In this document: positions 1 to 10,800 of the stretch, piece after piece
Layout of the letters: each line of letters opens with the position of its first letter
Position numbering within the stretch: the first letter of the stretch is position 1
Assembly (NCBI GenBank): GCA_020740775.1
Contig: JAHEWK010000002.1
Location: 1,550,001 to 1,614,000 of the forward strand
Direction: 5' to 3'
DNA: 64,000 nt
Source of the DNA: Ilyonectria destructans
Lineage: Eukaryota > Ascomycota > Sordariomycetes > Hypocreales > Nectriaceae
The notes under the pieces: generated by a model
Told to the model about the DNA's origin: nothing
The model's input: only the letters and a program-made list of their open reading frames with translations
Databases searched by the model: none
Made by a program: the position numbers and the translations under genes

Positions 1-921
1 GGCCGACAAATCATTCGACGACAGAGCCCTGGTAGCAGTGACGACGCTACGACTGACGCCGCCTCAGCTTCCTCAGAAGCCTCCGCTACCGACGCTGGCA
101 GCGTTTCAGCCACTGACGATAGTCAGTCTACCTCAGAAGCACCGCCAAGCTCATCCTCCGAGTCGGCGCCAAGTGCTTCGGAGGCACAGACTACCACGGA
201 TCAACCGCCTGCCGAGACCACCGCCGACAAGGTATCATCCACCACATCCAACCCATCGAGGCAGACCAGCGCCGAGGCGCAACCCACCACCAGTCCCTCG
301 ACTGCGGCAGATGCCGCGACTACCTCTCCATCATCTAGCGACAATTCCCCAGCCGAGTCGGCGACCTCTGGCGACGCGACAACGAGCGCCGACGCCGCCG
401 AGACCACCAGCAGCGACAGCAAGGCTGATAACAATGACAAATCTAGCTCCGAGAGCAGCGAGGAACAGACTACCGCCAGCCTGATCACATCGACAAAGGT
501 GGACGTTGTTACTAGAACGAACAGTGACGGTTCTAAGGAGGTCATGACCTCCACTACCATCACCACCTCTACCCCTGGCCTGAACTCGGACGACTCTGGA
601 GGCTCCTCTGGTATGTCCGCCAAGACTCGCAACACTGTTATCGGTGTCGTGGTCGGTATTGGTGGCTTTATTATCCTCGGTGCCTTGGGCCTTGTGGCCT
701 GGAGAATCTGGGGCCGCAAGAAGCAGGCCGAGGAGGCCGACGGCCTGATGGACTTCAACGACAGCCCCAGCACCGCCTACCACAGCGGCTACGGACCCGT
801 CGAGAAGTCGGAGCCTGGTAGCGCCGGCCGGGACAGCGGCCCTCGGGCCACCCCCTTCCAGTCTACCCTGGAAAACTACCATCAACCAACGGCTCCGGTG
901 AACGCGTCATCCAACTTCTGA
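1..921 (+). CDS. Ser/Thr-rich single-pass membrane protein, 5' end missing (Mid2/WSC-like cell-surface sensor type)
   Basis: Frame 1 is open from the first base to a TGA at 919-921, so this is the C-terminal 306 residues of a gene that starts outside the window. The first ~200 residues are almost only Ser, Thr, Ala, Glu, Asp and Pro, typical of an O-mannosylated extracellular stalk. They are followed by one hydrophobic segment (about nt 637-714, VIGVVVGIGGFIILGALGLV), then basic residues RKK and an ~85-residue acidic, Ser/Pro-rich cytoplasmic tail. Stalk plus one membrane span plus short tail is the layout of fungal wall-stress sensors (Mid2, Wsc) and similar orphan surface proteins. The ligand-binding head that would decide the family lies outside, so the sensor role is inference. 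No intron is needed in the visible part. Confidence 0.75.
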   Translation, partial: GRQIIRRQSPGSSDDATTDAASASSEASATDAGSVSATDDSQSTSEAPPSSSSESAPSASEAQTTTDQPPAETTADKVSSTTSNPSRQTSAEAQPTTSPSTAADAATTSPSSSDNSPAESATSGDATTSADAAETTSSDSKADNNDKSSSESSEEQTTASLITSTKVDVVTRTNSDGSKEVMTSTTITTSTPGLNSDDSGGSSGMSAKTRNTVIGVVVGIGGFIILGALGLVAWRIWGRKKQAEEADGLMDFNDSPSTAYHSGYGPVEKSEPGSAGRDSGPRATPFQSTLENYHQPTAPVNASSNF

Positions 922-3900
922 GGAGCCCAGCGGCGACGAGGAGATGCATTCTAGCATGTCTTGGCAAAAAGTTTCCATCATCTTTCCATCCATCCACCAA
1001 CTCGACGGGTTTCTGCGATCTGCAAAAGGGCGTTCCGGGCACGGCATATCGTGATTTTTCAAGGGAAATAGAGAAGGATTCGTACGAGTTTGATACTACG
1101 ACTACGAAACCTGACGGCTGTGACCGATCGGCACAGCACACACCCACAACCGCCCAATGAGACTCCAGTCTATGACGGAGAAGTTTCCCTGGCCCCGAGC
1201 TTTGGACCTTGCTTAGACTTGGTTCTCTTACAGTTTCAGCTTGTCTGGTCTGTGACCTCGTCACGAAACCCGGTCGCGTGACACCTTCTCCTTTTCCACC
1301 AACCATCTGGCTATTGAACCAGCCAATCCTGATTATCGGGTATCTGTATCTACCTAGATTAGAGATAATAATTTGACCAACATAGCAAGCGTGGCTTGTC
1401 AAAATTTAAACACGAACTGTGTTCCTGTCCACGATGTGAACATTGTATTTGGCATTGTATTTTATTTTCCTTCTTCCTTTTTCTTGCTTTGGTGCATAGA
1501 TTCCTGATCTGCACAATTCTTCATTCCACGGCCCCCGCGTGCTGTCAGCGTGGTACAGAAGGAAGAGCCAAGTGTCTTGGTGGGGGTTGTTTCGTCTCAG
1601 CCCCTACCGATTATGACGTTTTCGACAGCACGCGTGTTTCAGCAGCCAGCCTCTGACAGTGAATCTGCGAGGTGGGCGTCACCAGCGTTTCTTGACGCTG
1701 TGATGAGTTGTGATGAGCGCCTGTAAGTCACATCGCCAGTTGCACCCTTTCTGGTGGTTGCGGATCAAACCACCGATGTTAGTAAATGCTTGGCGGCCGA
1801 CGGCACTTCCAGAGTGATGGATGCGAGATAAATAAGCTCGAGCCGCGCACCTAATCTAAAAGACATTTATACATTCCAGGCCGCGGGTGCTACCTCGCCT
1901 CACGTCGCAAGTTCCAACATGTTCTATCGTCACACGTGGCTCGCGCTGCCGCTGCTGCTGACACTCGCATCCCGAGCTGTTGGGATGGAGATGTTTGACG
2001 AGTGGGATTTGACCGAGGACCTGCACTTTGCGTTCGACTTGTTGGATGAAAGTTGGCGAATGGTCATGTAATTGAAGTGGAATGGAGACACTTCGCTCTT
2101 ACAAAGAGTGTGAGGCGGCGCATTTACTTGAGCGGTAAGTTTGTTCAGAAAATGGCTGTAATGCTGAGTCGTGAACGAGGCTGATGGATGGAAATAGGTT
2201 GCGAAACCGGATTTTAGAGCGACCCGATGGGACTGATGGCGACATCTCTGAACGTTGGCCATGATGATCCCATGTCGTTGCTTTGGACAACGAGCGCCGA
2301 TTCGACATTGCCAGCTCAAACGACAATCTGCCAATCAGTACTGGAGCAATACCTTGAAAGACTTATGCCTTGCTCTGGGAAGCAAGATGTCCTCGCCCAC
2401 GACAACGACAACGACAACGGGCCGTGTTGGCATTTATGTTGACTCGACAAGCGTCCAAGGGAGCGGAAGGGTTAAGGGAAGTGGACAGTGCTGGCGAACT
2501 GGTATCAGTTCGTTGTATTGGTGAGCCAAGTGTGGAGGTTGGCCTCTACTGCGATGTCTGAGACACGACTCGGGGCGAGGCGGGGCGGGAGAGATAGGGA
2601 AGAGCGCATTCCTAAGAGAGGTGTGGGCGTGAGACTACGATTTGATACCCGAGTGTAGGCAGGACATTATGATGTGCTGGATGGGCGTTATAGATTTCGG
2701 AGGCGCTGAATACATTAATCAATAATCGAGACAGGGCGCATAACGAAGAGACTTTCTACGATCAACTGATTTTTGATGCTGTGCAAAAGCATTGCAAAAA
2801 GAAAGGCTTAAAGGAATTGATATGACCATGCCCCCCCCCGGTTTCCCGTTTCCTGGAGTCGATGGATGGATTTGACTGAGGTCCCTTGCATCGTCCCCAG
2901 TCCCGCGATGATGACATCCCTCGGGCGCCACAATCCCTCCCGCCCCCGGAACAAGTGGATCTTTCACGGTGATTCGGGGGCGGATGAAGCTGTCAATGAC
3001 GGAGCTCAGGGGAACTATGGGTCACAGAAGGGGGCCAAGTTCTCTGTGCCCTCAAGCAGCGCGAACCTGCGCAGGGAGCGTCCCTGCGCTGGCCCGCCAA
3101 ACCAGGGAATTGCGCACTGCGAATTGCCCCAATCCTCTCCACTGCGTGCGTGCAGATCGCCGGGAGAGCCCAGTGCGTCTGCTGTCCTGCGATGCACGCA
3201 GCGGGATGCGGGTTCCTCTGCGGAGGAAAGGGGGGCGTCGACGAGCTGCCAACTGTGCGTTGTCTTTTCTTTTGGGCGGTTCTGGGAGATTGGCCGGGGC
3301 TACCCATTGGCTTTGTCATTGCCGCACCGTTCACGTCTTCCAAGTTGTTAGTCCTGCAGCTGTCACAACATGTCGTCTGGACCTCCGTCCGTCGTCGTGA
3401 TTAAGATGGATGCGACCCTGAAAAAGCGCCAGCTCGCATTCCGGTCCCACGTGAGAGCTGGTTCCTAATTAGTCGCGCAACGGCGCCAGCTGGCCCCCGG
3501 CCCCATGGGTCCCGTCCTGCAATCCAAGCCAAGGGACCTGTTCCTAACGGGGCAACACTGGGGATGCGGCTGGCAGAGAGCAAAGCATTCCACCGGGTGG
3601 TGAAGCACCTGAGACGAGAGGAGACCCTGGGGAGGAGGGGAACAGGGCTGAACCGGCATCCGTTGCCAGTCCGCAGGCGAGAGAGAGGCGAGAGAGAGAC
3701 AGGCCGGTCTGTCACAAGAGGCTACGTGGTAGCAGGCAATCAAATTCAGGCGGCCAGATTGATGCCAGCGAAGCAAGGCTTGTGCAAGCCCTAGGTTGAA
3801 AGGGTCCAAGGGACACGACAGCTGTTTAGCAGGTACTCGGAATGCGCCATGCCGGGCAACGGAATCTCGTGTATCGTCTATCAGCGCAGCTGTCATCGCC

Positions 3901-4785
3901 CATCCCGCACGCCCCTTGGCGAGATTACCCCGGGCCAATGCGGTGTCCTTCATTGCGGGCCTCATTAAAGACTCGGTCGGGTCGAGTCGAGGTGCTCGTG
4001 AGCTGCTCCACGGGCCCACGGCCTCTGTCCCGGCCGGGCTCTAGCTGGCTCCAGTCTCTCCCCAGTGTACTTCCAATGATGGCGTTGCGCTGGCCCTTCC
4101 ACACCTTCTCAGTGGCTCTTCCAGTGGACACTTTTTCCATTCCCAGCGGAGCCACGTCCCAGGCCTTGCCCTCCAGGGACGGACGCCCCCCCCCAGATTG
4201 TCCCAAAAAATTCGCCCACGCCCAAAAAAAAAAGTGGCTGCTGGTTCAAGTTAGGTGCTGTAAGCCTCTCTCTAGCCTTGAACCTCTCGCTTCCAACCTC
4301 CATCAGCTACTCGCCGCTGGAGCTCTTCTCATCCCTCGACTCGCACGCCGCACTTCTTTCTCTTTTTCCCCTTGTCCCTTTCTTCCCCTTCGGCCCTCGA
4401 CCGTGACCCTCAATAATCCCCCCCTTCGATGTGTCCGGCCGCATCGTCCCGCTCTCTTCCTTGTCTTCCTTGTCTGGTCGCTCCTTTTCCCATGACGCCG
4501 TTTCCTTTCTTGAATTAAACCCCCTGGAGGCACACCCCCTGGGAATTTCCCCCCCAAGTGTCCAGCGCCATCCGTCGTTCGCCTTCTGCCCCCTTTAGTC
4601 GGAAAACGCGTCGTCGCGTACCACCACCACCAGACGCTCATCTTCAACGGCCAGCAAAGAACTGCGTCCCCTCACTCCAAGGCCATCGAGATCGGATTCG
4701 TGCAAGCGAAAGGACCTCGAGCGACGCGACACATTCGAGACTCAGCTGCAGGCGACACGTTCCTCGTCTGCACTGATCTCCCTGG
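922..4785. other. Gene-poor intergenic stretch
   Basis: About 3.9 kb between the membrane-protein stop and the first plausible splice acceptor of the giant coiled-coil gene. Apart from the candidate small secreted peptide at 1919-2071, open frames here are short, overlap on both strands and show no recognisable domain. Homopolymer C and A tracts sit at about 2831-2840, 4188-4198 and 4223-4233. A long pyrimidine-rich tract (about 4340-4490) looks like the leader or core promoter of the downstream gene. Confidence 0.6.
1919..2071 (+). CDS. Candidate 50-aa secreted peptide
   Basis: A short ORF runs from ATG at 1919 to TAA at 2069-2071. The first ~22 residues have the layout of a signal peptide: a basic start (MFYRHTW), a hydrophobic core (LALPLLLTLA), then a small-residue end (SRAVG). 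The remaining ~28 residues are acidic and rich in Asp, Glu, Leu, Phe and Trp, with Met at both ends. There is no Cys, so it is not a disulphide-stabilised effector. Upstream there are AT-rich boxes (about 1827-1836 and 1865-1874). I recognise no family. It could be a chance ORF or the first exon of a longer gene; a GTAAGT donor lies downstream at 2141, but the frame closes before it. Confidence 0.3.
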   Translation: MFYRHTWLALPLLLTLASRAVGMEMFDEWDLTEDLHFAFDLLDESWRMVM

Positions 4786-4865
4786 GTAAGCCAGCTTCCA
4801 CCCCGACGAGCTGTTGGACAGCATTCTTCGACGCCACCACATACTGACTTGGGCCCGCTGAACAG
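4786..4865 (+). other. Probable leader or first intron of the coiled-coil gene
   Basis: GTAAGC donor at 4786, ctgac branch-like motif at 4844-4848 and an AACAG acceptor ending 4865 give an 80-nt intron of ordinary fungal form. The exon before it carries a TGA (4774-4776) in the frame that would join the downstream ORF. The intron is therefore either in the untranslated leader or uses another donor. Confidence 0.45.
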
Positions 4866-7800
4866 CTTTCCGTGAAGACGTCGTCTCCACGGTTACCGTC
4901 CGCTCGTCATCCTCCTGCTGCGCCGGCACAGGACGGCTCTGGAGCCTCCCGCTCCCGACCTGCGTCACCGGCATCTCCTGCTCTCTCGACCGCATCTACC
5001 GTTGACGGCGAAGAGGAGATCGAGTCGTCCCCCGTCCTCCCCCCCCTCCCAGCGCCTAGGCTCCCGGACCGGGCCTTGGAATTGCTGAGGACACCGCCCG
5101 CTCACAGTGCAAGCGACAATCGATTCGGTACTGCTAGTTGGGGTTCACCGTATCCTGAGTCCGATCGGAACCTCCGACGCCAGAGCTTCAGCAGTGAGCC
5201 ATCGGATGATTCCCCGATCCACCAGCTGGACATCGAGACACCATTCCTTCGCCCAGTCCCAGAGCTTTTGCGATCGCAGACCGAGCCGCAATCGTCTGTG
5301 AGCGCCGCCGCTGCCGTCCTTGCGAACCGCGTTCGTCGTCAGACGCTTGGACTTACTGAGGATTGGATCCGCACTCACACGACTGACGACCTTCAGAATT
5401 CCGAGAGTCGTCATTGGTTTAGTGACGGAAGTGGAAGCGAGCACTCTTCATTGAGCGGCTCAGAACGCGGTTGGCACGAAGAAGGCGGATTTTTTACGCC
5501 TAGAGCCACCCGGAAATCAAATTCGACGTCTCGACAAGGATCTCGACACACCCCCCGTGCGAGATCTAGCATCGAGACTCTAAAACCAGGAGATACCCTT
5601 AGCCCCAAGACGGGCCAGAACAACAGCATGGCGACCTCTGAAGCCGCGGCAACTCACGACGCGGCAAGCGACAGGTCTCAGGCCGCCGCGATGATGGAAC
5701 AACCTGTTGCAGAAAGCCCCATGAAGGCCACTCCTATCATGAATGGGGAGCCCAAGCAGCTGCCCGCAACCCCTACCAAAGGCACCCAGAAGCCCCTGCC
5801 CAGGGAGCCATCTCTAGCTATGACTCCTAGGATAAAAAGAAAGGTGCCCTGGAAGGGCAAGAACATCATGGTCCTGATCCCGCGCGACGACGAACGAGGA
5901 TTGCCCGGAAAGGCCCCAGTCCCCCTTCGTCAACATGAAATCAACAGGATGTTCACCTCGTGGCAGGAGCTTGGATACGACATTTCAGGATTTGATCTGG
6001 AGGTTGAGGGATATCAACCTCCAGGAACTGATGATTCGCAGACTCGCGACTCTTGGCCTAATTTCGACGAAGTGGACCAGGAGCGAGCGGAGCGAGTCTT
6101 CAAGGTTACTCTCCCAGATTTGAACGCCTGGAAGGAATACGAGAACGAGCTTCAGGAAGCCAAGCTAAGAGCCCTTGGTGTTTCATTTGGTGACGATGAG
6201 CCTGCGCCGCCGCCATCCATTTCGCCAGTTACTACGGATCTTAGCCGACAACCATCAGTGCAATACCCTCCGTTGCCCTTCTCTCCACCCCTCCCGACCT
6301 CGTCTGCTTCCAGCAGCCATGGCATCCCCGGATTCCCTCTTCCCGGACAGTTTGTGCATGGACGTTCATCAGCTACGCAAAGCCCATCACTCTCTATGGG
6401 AGCGTCTCCAGTGCCTTTTGTCCCTGGAAAGTACAACCCTCGTCAATCCATTTCTTTGCCAGCCAGTACCTCGCCATTTGGCATGCACCCCCAGCAGGGT
6501 TGGCAGAACCAGGCTGGCATTCTGCACGGTCTAAGCCGACACGATTCGCCTTCAATGATGAACTTCAACGGTATGATGTCACCTCAGTCACCGTTTGGCC
6601 CTGAAAGCCCTGGCGGCTTCCCCATGCACCAGCACCAGCATCAGCGCCACCAATCTCTGCAATTCCCGATGCTGCCCCATCAGCAGCAGTTCCAGTACCT
6701 GCAGCCAGCTAGAGCCTCGCCGCGCCTGCAAGAGGTTCGGGAGGATGAGGAAGAGCCCCTTCCCAGTATTCCCAGCAAGAGCTCTTCTAAGACTCCTGAA
6801 CCGCCGAAGCAGAACCCCGACGGTCTGCAGGCCGAGATCGACGATGCTGAGTACCACCTGGAGGAGCAATTGCGCGAACAGCTGGAGCACGAGGACTACA
6901 ACCCTCAGCCTCAGACTCAGGCTCCGGTTCCCACTGCAGAGCCATTCGTTCCTGCACACGAACGCCAGGTCTCGGAACACTTCCCTGCTCCTGAGCGCTT
7001 TGCCAACGAGCCCCCCAAACCGCTTGTTCTGCACCACCCCAGGCCACACAGCCGCGGGCATTCGCTTTCGCAGCCCTTCTACCGTGACAAGATCGAGGCC
7101 CAGGAGACTACCGAAGATGGAAACCTCCAGAAGTTCAGCAGTCTCAACGAGATCCCCGAGACGCAGAAGGTCGATGAGGCCTTTGAGATTGAAACGAACC
7201 CCAGCAACCTGGGTACTCCCGTCCAGACTTTTGAGTTCGCTGATGCTGCTTTCGCTCACAAGAAGAACTTCTCTACGGCTAGCAACCCCTGGAACGACGC
7301 CGTTTCCGTCAACAGCAGCGCGACCCGACGATCTAGCCACGGCAGCAAGGCCTCCTTCTCTAAGCTTAATGTTAAGGCTCCCGAATTCAAGTTCAACCCG
7401 GGACAGAGCACATTTACGCCTGGCCAGTTTGACTTCAACAACAAGGGCTTCCAGCCCAACAATTTCCAGCCGGCTGCTTTCGAGGCTGCTCCCTTCCAAG
7501 CTGCTTCATTCCAGCCTGCCTCTTTCCAGGCCGCCTCGTTCCAGCCTGCTGCTTTCCAGCCTACCGTATTCCAGGCCGGAGTTAGCAACCCTATCGCGTC
7601 TCCTCCGGCGGTCGCACCTAGCTTCACCACTCCCGCAAAGATCAACGTGAATGCTCCGTCTTTCTCTCCAGGACGAAGTGACTTCAGTTTCTCGGCTTCT
7701 GGCCCCAAGTTCAACCCCGATGCACCTGCATTTACCCCGCTGTCTGATTCATTCGCCAGCCCAGCATCCGGGACGGAGAGTGTCGGCAAGCACGGGAGCA

Positions 7801-10800
7801 TCTTTGGTAGCATTGACCTTACGACGACCACAGCGTTCCAGCCTGGCAAGAAGTGGACCAAGGCCGTTCCGGTTCTCAAGGCGTCTAGCGAATCTGGTCA
7901 ATCTATGCAGGGCGATGATGAGCCGGAGCTTGATACCGACGGTCGCCCTCTGATTGACGAGTCTCGCATCAAGCGCGCGAGGAGCTCTGCACCTGGAGGC
8001 GACGACGTGCCCCTCTTCGCTGAGCAGCCCAAGGAGGCCTATATCCACACACCAGAGCCAGAGGCCGATGAGGCAGTCAGGGATGAACCTAGTGCTAATG
8101 AGGCGGATAACCTACCTATTGACACGTCGATGTCGTCTATTGTTACTTCTGACCAGCTCGACACAAAGGCAACAACTGCTACTCCTTCAGAAACCTCACC
8201 CACTGAGTTTAATACCAACCAGTGGCAACCCTTCGAGTTCAAGTCTTCGATCGACCTCCAGAACTTCAACGACGCGCGACCTTTCGGCGAGGATACATTC
8301 AAGCACGGTCATAAGAAGACCTTGTCGGCCGCTGCCCAGCCTTTCGTCCCTGGACTTCCATCTTACGGAGAGGCTTCGCAGACTGACAATGAAGATGAGC
8401 AGTCCGACATCTCACCTGTTGTCAGCCCTGTTCCTGCTCGACCTACTTCTGGCTTGGCTGCTTCTCGCTTCAGCTCTGGTCAGCCGCAGCCCAGGACTGT
8501 TTCTCAAGGACTCAGCGCATCTCGATTCGCTTCTCCTCCACCCAAGCCCAAGGGCCTGGCTGCCTCTCGGTTTGCTAAGAGCCCTACGCCCGAGCAGGAG
8601 CTGTACCATACTGAGCCCGTTGACGACAATGTGATTGAATCGGTTGAGCATGAGTACGAGCCCGAATTCCAGCCCCAGGCCGCCAACAGCGAAGACCGAG
8701 AGCCTACCTTTGCCGAGATTGACGCCGTCATGGACCAATTCTACGATGATCCTTCCATGGGCGTCAACAAGGTGGTCGAGGCCGCCAAGTGGCAGCATGG
8801 CAGCCCCACTCGCAATGTTTCCGTTGCTGCAGTTGCCAACTCATCACCGTACCGGCTGGAACCGGGTGTAGAGCAATTTACTCGAGACGAGGCCAGCGCC
8901 ACCCCGCGGGAATACCACGCCCTGCCGATTCCTGCTGCTCAGCCCATGCTCAGTACAGAACTGGAAGATCCCTTTGTTGACCCGCCATCTCTTGCGCGAA
9001 CACCTGAGAATGCTGCTGCCATGGACGGTGACAGCCAACCAGCCAGTGACTGGGATGGTGCCTTCACCGAAGATGAACACGACAAGCTTGAAAACCGCGC
9101 ACAATTCTTTGATGGCCGTGTTAATGAGGTGGTTGGTACCTTGCTTGCCGCCCGACTTGAGCCGCTGGAGAAGACCCTCTTTTCCATCCAGCAGGTCCTT
9201 GCCACCAGGGCCCGACGCACCCCCTCGTCGCGTCGCGACATGCGAAGCGTGTCTGCGGAGTTCCCGCAGAGCGATGCAGACGACGAAGATGAGGAACCTG
9301 TTCTTCGTCGTTCCTTGAGCCCCAGGAGAGACCGTCGATTGGATCAGATTCGCATTGCTGTCATGGACGGCTTCAATGCTCAACAGCGCAACCAGGCCGC
9401 TGTCTCTACCGCGGCCCCAGAGGCAGCACCCACTGCCATCCTTGAGGCTCTTGACGACATGAAAAAGTCCCTCGGCTCTAACATGCAGCTCGGCGACGAT
9501 TTGAAGAGAGTCATCGAGCGAGCAGTTGAGAGTCGCATGCCCGCCGTGCCCCAGCCTGATGAGATGCACAATGCCAAGATGGATGAGATGCAAGCTAAGA
9601 TCCTGGATCTGGAGCAGCGCCTCTACTTTGAGCAGAGCAAGGTTGAGAATGAACTCGTGGAGCGCAGAGCCGCCGAAGATCTTGCTGCCGAGATTATGCG
9701 CAAGCTCCAGGCCGCTGAGACTCGCGTTGAGATTGAAATTATTAACCGAAGCGTGTTTGATCAACGTGTGAAGGACCTTGAAGATAGAGTCAGACAACAT
9801 GAGCAGCTCAGTGAGGAGTCCGTGACCGCACGTCGTGTGGCTGAGGACAAGCTCACGGAGACCCGATGCCACCACGAAGCTGCTGCTGAAGAAGTTGACC
9901 GTCTCCGTGAGACTATTGAGCAGAAAGATTTCAAGCTTCGCTCGGCTGAGCAGTCAAACAGCAAGACTTCGATGCGCATGGCTCTTTTGGAGGCTGCTCA
10001 GACCAACTCAAGCCAGTCTCTTTCCGAGATGACCAACAAGTGCAATGCTATTGACGTTGAACTTCGAGACGTCCGACAGGATAACCACCACTGGCGTGCC
10101 GAATATGAGCGTGCTGATGAATCTGCTCGACAGAAGGCCAGCGAGCTGAGCCGAGCCCTCGACGAGAACCAGCACATGCAGAGGTCTCTGACCACACTCA
10201 CCACTCAGCTCGAGGAGAACGACCGCATACGTGAGGCGTGGCGAGGCAAGTTCATCTCGCTTCAGGAGGATATGGGTCAAGCCGCCCGTGAGATCGCCGA
10301 GGACAACGCCCGTCGCATCAAGAAGGAACAGGCCATGTTTGCTCGACAAGATGTGTTGGATGCTCGTCTTCAGGCTGAGGCCAAGACTCGCGAGCGCCTG
10401 GAGATCGAGATGGAACGTCTCCAAGACAACGAGCGCTCTGGTATGCGTGCTGTCAACGAATGCAAGCGCCTTGAAGTCCTGATGGACGAACTGAAGAACG
10501 AGAATCACAGGCTGGAGCAGACTGCTATGCGATACCAGCGTGAGTTTGAGGAGGCGAGGGAGTCTGGCCTCAGCGAGGTCAAGAGGACCCGCATGGCCTT
10601 GCAACTTGAAGTCGACTCTGCCAACAACCAGGTCAACTTCATCCGCGAAGAGCTTGAGGAGCAGAACTCCAAGCTGCGCTCTGAGCTTGACCACGTTAGA
10701 CTCGAAGCCGACACCGCCAATGCCCAGAATGAGATGCTCCTCGAGGAAGCCCAGAGCACCAAGTCTTCCGAGATTGACGAGCTCCACCACAAGCACCAGA

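Noticed and set aside
3842..4495. 217-codon frame considered as the first exon of the coiled-coil gene
   Set aside because: It has a GTAAGC donor at 4260, but the phase does not match the 4866 acceptor and the residues read like translated promoter sequence.
6588..7879. Long minus-strand frames of 303 and 207 codons inside the coiled-coil gene
   Set aside because: These are shadows produced by the codon bias and FQ repeat of the real + strand gene.
8844..9875. 343-codon minus-strand frame
   Set aside because: Antisense shadow of the coiled-coil gene; leucine-rich because the sense strand is Gln/Glu-rich.
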